From Didymella arachidicola (lineage: Eukaryota > Ascomycota > Dothideomycetes > Pleosporales > Didymellaceae), in assembly GCA_016630955.3 (NCBI GenBank), contig CM049993.1, forward strand, positions 1,798,001-1,862,000: 64,000 bases of DNA, given 5' to 3'. A model generated the notes under the pieces. It was not told the origin of the DNA, did not search any database, and worked only from the letters and a program-made list of their open reading frames with translations. Below are positions 11,031 through 19,987 of the stretch, in pieces (within the stretch, counting starts at the first letter, position 1; each line of letters begins with the position of its first letter). The position numbers and the translations under genes were made by a program.

Positions 11031-11314
11031 CCCTCTCTTCCCTTCTCTCTCTTACGGCACTTTACTGCCTTTGAACACACACAAGGGATCCACCCTAATG
11101 TACACAAACTGCTCAGTCTCCCCAACTGGAGGGGGAGCTGTAGTTCTGGCATGGTAGCAATACCCGCGTACGCAAGAAATGCTTTCTAAGGTAGTGTGTT
11201 AGCACTGTAATTCCATAGCTTAGCACGTCGTATATGCCCTTCGGGAGGCGAGATGATGGACTTAATCCTCATCAACTAGACGTAAAATGAATACCAACCA
11301 ACTAACCAACCCCT
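11031..11314 (+). mobile_element. LINE 3' end fragment with (ACCA)n tail
   Basis: This is the 3' untranslated end of a LINE. From about 11070 it matches, almost base for base in inverted orientation, the LINE 3' end at about 29515-29760, which follows recognisable Tad1-type C-terminal coding sequence. It ends in GAATACCAACCAACTAACCA instead of poly(A). The family-B transposase fragment should follow directly but is displaced by the gypsy insertion at 11315. The 5' limit is unclear because similarity fades in a CT-rich tract near 11030. Confidence 0.75.
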
Positions 11315-11794
11315 TGTTACGATCTCCGAGTTGCGAGGTACTGATAGGAAGCGGGGCATCGCTAAGGATGACAGCGTGTCACCAATCACGGGACTCCGGG
11401 ATGGCATCCCGCCAAGACGTGACCTCCGGGATGGCATGACCTCCGGGGATGGCATGACCTCCGGGGATGGCACGACCTCCGGGATGGCAAGACCTCCGGG
11501 GATGGCACAACCCTTGGGATGACCTCCATTACCTTCACTATATAATCTAGTAGGAACACAACTCTTACAGTTCGTGTTCAATCCTAAGTTAAAGTTTGTC
11601 TTTGGATCTCAAACCCAACCTTCGAGCTAGACAGTCTACTCTGTACTACTCATCGTTACCCTGCTCTCAAGACTGACAGATCGTATCTGTACACCTTATT
11701 GCAACCAACCCCCTCGGCTTCCTGTCACCGTACTCATCCCCGAGAACCAATAGAATTAGTGCTTACGAGCTTTGCTTAAAGTACGACTTCAACA
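11315..11794 (+). repeat. 5' LTR of the gypsy element
   Basis: Runs TGTTACGATC to CTTCAACA. U3 holds about six imperfect ~19-bp repeats of a GACCTCCGGGGATGGCA type (about 11395-11520). A TATATAA box at 11539-11545 should set transcription start some 30 bp downstream, defining R. The R/U5 part is shared with all solo LTRs in this window. Confidence 0.95.
11539..11545 (+). promoter_or_regulatory. TATA box of the LTR promoter
   Basis: TATATAA lies 3' of the U3 repeats and about 25-35 bp before the conserved AGGAACACAACTCTTAC segment shared by all LTR copies, the expected place for the RNA start. The same box occurs at 18256-18262 in the 3' LTR. Confidence 0.6.
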
Positions 11795-11811
11795 TTTTGA
11801 ACACCCCCAAG

Positions 11812-14064
11812 ATGAGTACTACCTCAGGATCCCGTGCTACCCCAAGCAACTCCAACGCATCACGCCGTACGGCTGATGACGATCTCGACATGGACGAGGA
11901 GGCAGCGGCGCCTGCCCCTACCAGTGTTTACCCAGTGGCTAAACCCGAGGCCTTTGATGGCACTCGCGACAAGCTGGAAGACTGGCTCATGAAGTTCGAT
12001 CTGTTTTTCATGTTCCAAGGAGAACGCATCCCAGAGGAGAAACGTGTCACTTTTGTGAGTACGTTTATGAAGGATCGCGCGTTCACTTGGATCAAACCCT
12101 TTATTCGCCGTTACCACGACGGAGCAAGCAACTCAGCAGACATCGACCCATGGATCGAAGACTTCGATCTGTTCAAGGAACAGATTCGCCAAGTATTTGG
12201 AGTACACAACGAACCAACCATCGCCCGACGCGAGATTCAGCGCATCCGACAAACTGCGTCCGCCGCCGACTACGCTGCTAAGTTTCAGCAAGTAGCTACG
12301 TTCACCGGCTGGGACGACGTTGCGTTGATGACCATGTTCAAACAAGGCCTTAAGCCCAAGGTCAAGGAAGAGCTCATGCGGACTGCCGCAGCTACCGATA
12401 CCTTCGACGCGTTAGTAAACGAAGCAATCAGTATCGACGTCAAGCTCTACGACCTTCAACAAGAATTACGAGAGGACCCTCGTGTGCGAGTCGTGACTCA
12501 GGTCGCTCGCCCACCCCAGGCTCCACGCAACCAGTGGCGCAACAACAACTACCGCCGTGGTCAACGTGGTGGCCTTTACCAAGCCAACATGGGACGCCGT
12601 GTCCACAACGATACGAACAGTGGATACTACGGTCCTGCAGCAATGGACCTCTCCAACATTAACAAAGGACCTGAACGATGGAATGAGAAAAAGAAGGGTA
12701 GTAACAACCGCGGTGATAAGTCTTCAGTGACTTGTTACGGCTGTGGCAAGACAGGCCACTACGCCCGCGACTGTCGCATGAAGAACAAAGTGACCAGACA
12801 GCTGAACATGCTGGCTCATGACGACAGCGGCGACCAAGAGTGGGAGGTCGTTACTAATGAGATGGGACGTCTCATGGAAGACCCCACTTCCGGACTTGAC
12901 AACGACTACATCGAGGAGTCCGATGAGGATGCTCCAAGCAAGCAAATCCGGTCACCAACACCCTACCCTAAGGAAGAGTGGATTGACAATGATCCCCGTC
13001 AACACCATGTGGTAGAGTGCGACATTAAGGACGGCAGCGCTATTGTTGGCAAACGATACTACGATTCCTTTTTCCGGCTCAACGACAAGTACTATTCAAA
13101 GGAAGGGAAACGTTTAATTGTATGCGACAAAACGCAACATAGTCAGGACATGATGGTCTCGCGCGACCAATCCACCCAGACTCCTGTCTTCCAAGAACCT
13201 CAAGTACCAACGATAAACTTGACCATTGTCAACAACATCCCAGAGCACAAGGGAGAAGCGTCATCCGTTTCTATCCAGACACCAAGCCTACAGGATGTCG
13301 AGTCTGTCCGCGATTGGATGACGGAAGAAAATATTCAACGGTCAAGACGGTACTTGCTCGGTGACCCCGAAGCACTTAAGAGATTCGACCAACAGGTAGC
13401 CAATGCACAGAAAACCAACAAAGAATGGCACACGGAAGACTTTATCCGCTGGAAAGAAAGCAACTCTGCAACTCAGCAACAGCTGGACGACTACAACTTA
13501 TACGCTCGAAGTCGAGACGAACCCGACTTCGACCGACAGCCCGCTTTGCCAACGTCGAGCTATACGTCGAAGCTGTTCCAGGATATTCGAAACCCGTACC
13601 ATCCTCGACTACCACCTACGCAGTGCTACCACGAAGCCTGCGAAGACCACAGACAGTACAAACTGGACAGTGGACGGTTTCCAAGTAAGCCCGAGGGCTG
13701 CGAGGAATACTGGTGGGAATGTACGGATACCTATTGCGCAGAGCACTTGTGGGATAAACGCACGAATCTCCACTTTCCAAGAATTGAATGTGTGGAAGAC
13801 ATATTCAACATGCACATGGTACAAAACGAGAGGTGCTACGGCCACGAATGGGCTGAGTGTTTCCATCCGAAGTGCAGGAACCACGAGACACTAAAACGCC
13901 TGAGCGGTTTTATGCCCCAGGACGAGTCTTTTTTAGACATATGGCAAACAGACGCCAAGGACAACCCGGACGAGAGCTTTTTCTCAACGCAGTCCAGGGC
14001 TCCCGGAATCGACGTCAGGATTCCAATGAGGCCCAGTCCCTCATCAAATTCCCTGTCGTGCTAG
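11812..14064 (+). CDS. gag: Gypsy Gag polyprotein
   Basis: 750 codons from the ATG at 11812, the first ATG after the LTR. It packages element RNA in cytoplasmic particles. An N-terminal disordered part is followed by a retrotransposon-gag domain (about residues 50-210, with FTWIKPF and a FKEQIRQVFG-like stretch) and a CCHC knuckle at residues 308-321 (CYGCGKTGHYARDC). An unusually long C-terminal part carries three CX4CX2H modules starting at Cys605, Cys637 and Cys683. It overlaps the pol frame. A -1 slip at 13929-13935 (codon 707) would make Gag-Pol; without it Gag ends at 14064. Confidence 0.93.
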   Translation: MSTTSGSRATPSNSNASRRTADDDLDMDEEAAAPAPTSVYPVAKPEAFDGTRDKLEDWLMKFDLFFMFQGERIPEEKRVTFVSTFMKDRAFTWIKPFIRRYHDGASNSADIDPWIEDFDLFKEQIRQVFGVHNEPTIARREIQRIRQTASAADYAAKFQQVATFTGWDDVALMTMFKQGLKPKVKEELMRTAAATDTFDALVNEAISIDVKLYDLQQELREDPRVRVVTQVARPPQAPRNQWRNNNYRRGQRGGLYQANMGRRVHNDTNSGYYGPAAMDLSNINKGPERWNEKKKGSNNRGDKSSVTCYGCGKTGHYARDCRMKNKVTRQLNMLAHDDSGDQEWEVVTNEMGRLMEDPTSGLDNDYIEESDEDAPSKQIRSPTPYPKEEWIDNDPRQHHVVECDIKDGSAIVGKRYYDSFFRLNDKYYSKEGKRLIVCDKTQHSQDMMVSRDQSTQTPVFQEPQVPTINLTIVNNIPEHKGEASSVSIQTPSLQDVESVRDWMTEENIQRSRRYLLGDPEALKRFDQQVANAQKTNKEWHTEDFIRWKESNSATQQQLDDYNLYARSRDEPDFDRQPALPTSSYTSKLFQDIRNPYHPRLPPTQCYHEACEDHRQYKLDSGRFPSKPEGCEEYWWECTDTYCAEHLWDKRTNLHFPRIECVEDIFNMHMVQNERCYGHEWAECFHPKCRNHETLKRLSGFMPQDESFLDIWQTDAKDNPDESFFSTQSRAPGIDVRIPMRPSPSSNSLSC
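13929..13935 (+). promoter_or_regulatory. Predicted -1 ribosomal frameshift site (T TTT TTA)
   Basis: The heptamer is T TTT TTA with the gag codons read as TCT TTT TTA, the exact X XXY YYZ register for -1 slippage. After slipping, the frame enters pol (FFRHMANRRQ...), which stays open to 17435. It is the only clean heptamer I found in the gag/pol overlap. A downstream stimulatory structure was not modelled. Confidence 0.8.
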
Positions 14065-17000
14065 AAGGCACCAGGATGACGGCATTGTTGGACTCAGGAG
14101 CACAGAGCAACTACGTGTCTCAATCCGCTATCGCGCAAGCAGGCTTGCAGAAGCGAAGAAAGGAGGAACCATACCCTTTACGAGTAGCCAACGGAGAACC
14201 AATGCCAGGAGAGTCGACTGTGACCCACGAAGTGGTACAGCGACGTCTGAAAGTATTCAACCACGAGGAATTGATAGACCTAGATGTTCTGGGAACGGCC
14301 GCCCACGATATCATATTAGGACTTCCTTGGTTAAGAGAGCACAATCCATGGATCGACTGGAAGAACCAGCGAATAACGCTCACGTGTCACGGATCAGGTA
14401 CACCCGGACAGCGACCCGCGCAGCTCACGACGCAGCTGGTGGATGAGAAGGAGATTAACAACATCTCTTCGAACAAGACGCGCCAAGTTAGAGCGGTCGA
14501 CCGCGCAGATACCAACCAGCCCCAGGATCACAAAGCGACGGTTAAGGAGAACAGTACAACTCCTGACATCCCGGACGAATACAGAGAGTTTATAGACCTC
14601 TTCCGCGATGAGAAGACTGCGAAGGCATTACCGCAGCACCAAGAATGGGACCACGAGATTAAGCTCGAGCCAGGCAAGAAGCCCCCATTCGGGCCCATAT
14701 ACCAGATGTCAGAAAAGGAACTTGAGGAGCTGCGCAACTACCTTAAGGAGAACCTCGACAAAGGATTCATTCGAGAATCAGAATCCCCAGCAGGATTTCC
14801 CGTTCTATTCGTACCAAAGAAAGATGGCAAGCTACGACCTTGTATCGATTACCGAAAGCTCAACGATATCACGATCAAGAATCGTTACCCGCTACCGAAC
14901 ATCAGCGAACTTCAGGATCGGTTAGCAGGAGCACAGTACTTCACTGCGTTAGACTTAAGAGGAGCATACAACCTCATCCGCATGAAGGAGGGCGGAGAAT
15001 GGAAGACGGCGTTTAGAACCCGTTATGGTCATTACGAGTATTTGGTTATGCCGTTCGGGCTCACCAACGCACCAGCGACATGTCAAGCCCTAATCAACAA
15101 CGTGCTAAGGGCACACTTGGACATTACCGTGGTGGCGTACCTCGATGACATCCTAGTGTACAGCAAAACACTAGAAGAGCATGTCGAACACGTACGACAA
15201 GTGCTTGCCTGCCTAGGAGCAGCGCACCTACGCTTAAAACCCGAGAAGTGCGAGTGGCACAAGGAGGAAGTCGAATTCCTAGGGTTTGTAGTGGGACGAT
15301 ATGGAGTCAAGATGAGCCAAGCAAAGATTCAGGTTGTGAAGGATTGGCCAACACCCAAAACCGTCAAGAACATCCAAGAGTTCCTTGGGTTTGTCAACTT
15401 CAACCGACGCTTCATCAAGGATTACTCCACGAAGGCCTTGCCGCTTACGAAACTTACGCGGAAGGACACACCCTTCAAGTGGGGCGAGGATCAGGACAAA
15501 GCTTTTGAAACGTTGAAACAGGCTTGTATAGATCCACCCACGTTGGTTACATTCAGGAGCGGAGAACCGCTACGAATGGAAACAGATGCCTCAGATCTGG
15601 CATTAGGAGCATGCATCACACAGGAACGAGATGGTCAATGGCACCCGATTGCCTACTACTCACGCAAGTTCTCAGGACCCGAAGAACGATACGACGTACA
15701 CGACAAAGAACTGCTCGCGATCGTATCTGCCCTAGAACATTGGCGAGTCTACGCTGAAAGTTGTTCGGAACTTACGATCTACACGGATCACAAAAACCTG
15801 GTACATTTCACGACAACAAAGGTATTGAACAGACGACAAGTACGATGGTCTGAGACCCTCGGACAATATAAGTTCAAGATCCTCTATACACCAGGAAAGG
15901 ACAACGGTAGAGCCGACGCACTCAGTCGACGACACGACCTCGCAGGATCCAAGACGATCAACGAATCGGCGATTCTTGGCGTTAATAGCGACGGATCGTT
16001 AGGACCGTCCCAGCAGCTCAACAATATGATGCTAGTACGTCAAGAGCATCATGTACCATCACAGGTACCAGAGGAACTGGAGGAAGAAGTCATAAGCAGT
16101 CACCACGATGACCCGCTTCATGGACACCCCGGTATCACCAGAACAATGGAACTCATCAAGAGACATTACGAGTTCCCGAACATGCGCGACAAGGTCGCCA
16201 AGTTCATCAAGAATTGCGTAAGCTGTCAACAGAACAAACACAGCACGCACGCCAAGTATGGAGAAGCACAGGCAATGGAGCCGCCAAAGGCACCATGGAC
16301 GAACATTACGATGGATTTCGTTACACAGCTACCTGTCTCCAAGGATCCTGTAACAGGATACACCTACGACTCAATCTTCGTTGTAGAGGATCGATTCACG
16401 AAAGCCGCTGAGTTTGTGCCTTTCCGCCACAGCTACACTGCAGAGCAGCTCGCACGAGTGTACCTGGATAGGATTGTTCGACACCACGGCATTTCCGAAT
16501 CAATCATTAGCGATAGAGACAAGTTGTTTACATCGAACTACTGGACCACGCTGTTAGCAGCTATTGGTACCAAGAAAAAATTGTCAACCGCGTATCATCC
16601 GCAGACGGATGGCCAAACGGAACGAGTGAACCAAACAATGGAGACGTACCTCCGCATCTACTGCAACCAGCAGCAAGACAACTGGGTTTCACTGCTACCT
16701 ATGGCACAAATCGCGTACAATAACAAATTGTCGGAAGCAACAGGCGTAACGCCGTTCTTCGCAAACCACGGGAGACACCCAAATCTCTTTACCAGATCAT
16801 TGGACAGTAACATTCAAACGGAATCAGCGATTAACTCAGTCGAAGCACTGAAGGAAGTACACAGAAAATCGCTCGATAACATCGCTAAAGCTCAGTCACG
16901 GAGCATCTCTTATGTTAACAAGAAACGAAAAACGGCGCCTCTGCTAAAGGAGGGGGATAAAGTGTATCTCCTTACGAAAAACCTACGCACACGGCGACCA

Positions 17001-17435
17001 ACGAAAAAACTGGACAAAGTCAAGGTCGGACCATTTTTCATTTCCAAGCAAATCAGCCCAGTCAACTATCGACTTGCGCTGCCCAAGGATGCAAAGATCC
17101 ATCCAGTGTTCCACATCTCGCTGTTGGAACCAGCCGACCCTAGAACGCCGATCCAGCAAGACTTTCACTACCAGGCAGACGGCCAGGACGAGTGGGAAGT
17201 CGAGAAAGTAATTAAACATCGAAAAACCAAAAAAAACAACGAATACCTAGTCAAGTGGTTAGGATACCCAGACTCGGAAAACACGTGGGAACCAGAATCA
17301 AACCTCACGAACTGCCGCCAGTTGCTGACGCAGTATCGAAATTCTGTGGCCAGTACGGCACAGGATCCACAGGGTTTCCAGCAAGAAAGTCAACAAAGAG
17401 TTGGTCAGACGAGAGACCAAAAGAAGAATCGTTAG
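13936..17435 (+). CDS. pol: Gypsy Pol polyprotein with C-terminal chromodomain
   Basis: Open in the -1 frame relative to gag from before 13857 to the stop at 17433-17435. It is probably made only as a Gag-Pol fusion, because the Met at 13857 is incidental. Order: aspartic protease (LLDSGAQSNY, about 14082-14110; ILGLPWL), reverse transcriptase with YLDD at 15138-15149, RNase H (METDASDLALG, about 15580), integrase with HHCC zinc domain (about 16110-16240) and D-D-E core (TMDFV, SDRDKLF, ERVNQ), GPF module, then a chromodomain at about 17185-17345 with WEVEKVI, YLVKWLGY and NTWEP. The chromodomain places it in the chromoviruses and probably guides integration to modified chromatin. No inactivating change was seen. 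Confidence 0.95.
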
Positions 17436-17901
17436 CCTGTAACCAGCCAGGATCAGCCCAAGGATCGGAGACAAGGGGGCCGGTAGCGGTACTCGAACTT
17501 TCCGCCTCTTGCGCCTGATCTTGCGCTTTCAGCAGCGCCAAATCACGACGCGCAAATTGACGCTCACGATTCTCAACCTCCGCCAGCTCTAGACGAAGAC
17601 GAGAAGTCTCAGCCTCTGCACGAAGGAGTGCGAGTCGCTTCTCTTCTTTCTCCTGCTCAACCTTTTCCCATTCCCCTTCAGGAACAAACAAGCTACACTC
17701 CGCCTTCACGGAGATGCAGCCAGCACATCGACCAGTAGCGGTATCGACAAAACACCGAAAGTTCTTTTCTTCACACCTTTTACAACGGAACGCCATTTCT
17801 AGCGAACGCTCTTGAACGCGACGAGCACGAGCACGACGCTCCTCAGTGGACGACTGCGAGCGCGGGCCTCGCGGCTTTCGTGTTCCGGAATCCTTCGGCA
17901 T
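17305..17901 (-). CDS. Antisense Zn2Cys6-like coiled-coil protein inside the gypsy element
   Basis: 198 codons on the strand opposite pol, between the chromodomain end (131-nt overlap) and the 3' LTR. An Arg-rich N-terminus precedes six cysteines at residues 40, 43, 50, 59, 62 and 69. The spacing C-x2-C-x6-C-x8-C-x2-C-x6-C fits the Gal4-type binuclear zinc cluster consensus exactly. A charged heptad-rich helix (about 73-125) and an acidic/aromatic tail follow, the usual layout of a small fungal regulator. It lacks the basic Lys-rich loop typical of strong DNA binders, so RNA or protein binding is also possible. It would need an antisense promoter, perhaps in the 3' LTR. I do not know a described function; the intact frame and non-random composition argue that it is real. 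Confidence 0.7.
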   Translation of the reverse strand: MPKDSGTRKPRGPRSQSSTEERRARARRVQERSLEMAFRCKRCEEKNFRCFVDTATGRCAGCISVKAECSLFVPEGEWEKVEQEKEEKRLALLRAEAETSRLRLELAEVENRERQFARRDLALLKAQDQAQEAESSSTATGPLVSDPWADPGWLQANDSSFGLSSDQLFVDFLAGNPVDPVPYWPQNFDTASATGGSS

Positions 17902-18015
17902 GGTTAGGGAGGCTATGGAACTTCATAAGGAGACGACCTACGAACAGTACTTATAGGACGGGACCTACCCTGCGACCCACGGCACGGATAAACGATATAT
18001 CGAGGACGATATGCT

Positions 18016-18031
18016 GAGAGGGGAGAGGTAG
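18016..18031 (+). other. Polypurine tract of the gypsy element
   Basis: GAGAGGGGAGAGGTAG lies directly before the 3' LTR, the expected primer site for plus-strand DNA synthesis. Confidence 0.8.
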
Positions 18032-18511
18032 TGTTACGATCTCCGAGTTGCGAGGTACTGATAGGAAGCGGGGCATCGCTAAGGATGACAGCGTGTCACC
18101 AATCACGGGACTCCGGGATGGCATCCCGCCAAGACGTGACCTCCGGGATGGCATGACCTCCGGGGATGGCATGACCTCCGGGGATGGCACGACCTCCGGG
18201 ATGGCAAGACCTCCGGGGATGGCACAACCCTTGGGATGACCTCCATTACCTTCACTATATAATCTAGTAGGAACACAACTCTTACAGTTCGTGTTCAATC
18301 CTAAGTTAAAGTTTGTCTTTGGATCTCAAACCCAACCTTCGAGCTAGACAGTCTACTCTGTACTACTCATCGTTACCCTGCTCTCAAGACTGACAGATCG
18401 TATCTGTACACCTTATTGCAACCAACCCCCTCGGCTTCCTGTCACCGTACTCATCCCCGAGAACCAATAGAATTAGTGCTTACGAGCTTTGCTTAAAGTA
18501 CGACTTCAACA
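18032..18511 (+). repeat. 3' LTR of the gypsy element
   Basis: 480 bp, same ends and internal repeats as the 5' LTR, and no difference seen on reading. Followed by the duplicated target CCCCT. Confidence 0.95.
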
Positions 18512-18516
18512 CCCCT

Positions 18517-19430
18517 TCAGCCCAACGTCATCCTCTAACGCTTCGCCAAGGATACCCCTGAGGCCTCTGACAGCAGCACAAGCTCCTCTTCAGTATATTC
18601 TGGCAAAGACTGGCTCAAAATTGAGACTCTGCTGCGGAAAGTAGTCAGGGATGAGACCAGTAAGGAGCTGAGGAAGATCAGCCGCTCGCTCCATCACATC
18701 TCAATTCAAAACCAGCTCCTCCACCACGAGAATCAGGGGCTTAGAGAGGTTCTTAAGACTCAAAAGAAGCATAAGAATACGAGCAAAGCTCTTCAATTCC
18801 AGCCTCGCGAGGAGTATCACGGTGGGGCTGAGTTCTACTCTCCTAGCAGAGTAGAGAAAGCACGCACTGATGAGAGGATAAAGCAACAGAGCCAGAGGGA
18901 GGAAGAGCTCCAAAAAGCAGAGATGAAGAAGCTTAGGCACGCTAATAAGCTGTACAATGAGAAGATTGCTCAGGAGAGGCGTGAGCAGCGGGTGAGGGAG
19001 AAGGAGGAGCGTGAGCAAGTAAGAGCTGAGAAGGCCAAGGAAGCAGCTGAACGCAAAGCTCAGCGAGACCGTGATAAACAAGCTTGCAACGTTCAAAAAG
19101 CTGTACAATTGCACCAAATAGGCAAGCGCAAAGCTTCAGCAGCTCCTGCAGCAAAAATACAGAAGAAGCGTCGTACTGTGGCTGCTGCGTGTGGTGTTGT
19201 TGCTGCAGAGCCTCCTGTAGCACCTCGCACCCACACCACGCGCAGCGGCAGAACAGCAACTATATGTAATTAGATTACATAATTAGATTACATAGGAGAA
19301 TATTGTCGGATAGGCCTATAGAATAATCTACTAAATTATCTCGCGATAGTAGCTATTGTATGTGGCTCTACAGCCTCATTTTTGCAGGTGCTGGTTAGGG
19401 AGTTTCGGCGCATTGCGCGCACAGACACGG
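18517..19430 (+). pseudogene. Family-B transposase C-terminal fragment B1
   Basis: The C-terminal 250 or so codons of a DDE_1 transposase of the type intact at 40165-42024. It begins at a PLQPNVIL block, has one in-frame TAA soon after, then a coiled coil, the marker block YHGGAEFYSPSRVEKAR, a long Arg/Glu/Lys helix and a basic tail ending THTTRSGRTATICN at about 19270. It is followed by a transposon terminal region ending at about 19430 before a TA. The catalytic N-terminal part is absent. In its place (before the gypsy insertion) stands the LINE 3' end at 11031-11314. The same junction recurs at about 29510 in a different copy. Confidence 0.8.
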
Positions 19431-19432
19431 TA

Positions 19433-19987
19433 TAGCCTGTGCGGTAACACTAAATCACAGCTGTGCTAGGAGCTGGATTTGCCTAACTAAGCGCAGCCTG
19501 TGGATGGAGATCCACGAGTCGGAGATGAATCCGCAGGACAGACTAATGGAACTGTGTTTTGGAAAGGCGGTGAGGGGTACACCGTAGTTCTGCCGCACTA
19601 ATTCCTACAAAATTACAACAGAGTCCCGAGTTCGTCCTTGCTCACAACCACCCATTTGCTCGGTGATCATTCTCAAGTGGGATTCTTGCCATTGTGGGTG
19701 CCCCTCCAGGCCCACGTGGTTGTATTCGAAGGAATAAGTTGGTGGAGCCTATCTACAATCGTTCCGTGTGGGGATTCGCCTCGCTTGTCCACTAGGGGTA
19801 TAGCTGCGCCGTCCGAACTTTACGGTAGCCATCGACCAAGGTTTTCATGAACAAAACCCAGTCATCAACCAATCAATCGACTCTGGAAGGCTACCGATTC
19901 CCTTAATGACTTTACTGGATACCCATTACACAGACAAGAAGAATTGACGTGGAAGAGATATATTGACGTCATGCTAACATCCACGCT
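19433..19987. other. Non-coding stretch upstream of the regulator gene
   Basis: Ordinary base composition and no supportable ORF. It probably contains the promoter, 5' leader and perhaps a short first exon of the Zn2Cys6 gene; an ATG at 19847 begins only an 18-codon frame. CTAAC- and CTGAT-type branch-point candidates precede an ACAG at 19991-19994. Confidence 0.4.

Larger units (their letters stand above)
11315..18511 (+). mobile_element. Full-length chromodomain Ty3/gypsy retrotransposon
   Basis: A 7197-bp element: 480-bp LTRs at 11315-11794 and 18032-18511, TG...CA ends, 5-bp target duplication CCCCT (11310-11314 and 18512-18516). Order is gag, protease, reverse transcriptase, RNase H, integrase, chromodomain, then an antisense ORF, a polypurine tract and the 3' LTR. 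The two LTRs look identical by eye and gag and pol are open, so the insertion is very recent. It sits at the junction between a LINE tail and a family-B transposase fragment. No TGG-type tRNA primer site follows the 5' LTR. A self-priming mechanism, known for some chromoviruses, is possible but not shown. Confidence 0.96.

Noticed and set aside
11276..11581. ORFs in the LTR U3 repeats (also near 17951-18298, 37648-38028 and 44309-44509)
   Set aside because: They follow repeat units with no coding character and recur only because the LTR recurs. They are not genes, and the evenly spaced units are promoter-type tandem repeats, not a CRISPR array (wrong organism, no unique spacers).
11795..11811. 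tRNA primer-binding site for the gypsy element
   Set aside because: The sequence after the 5' LTR does not begin TGG and I could not match a tRNA 3' end, so none is annotated.
12000..17000. Short antisense ORFs across gag and pol
   Set aside because: Shadows of gag and pol without motifs. Only the 17305-17901 frame, which extends beyond pol and has an ordered Cys pattern, was kept.
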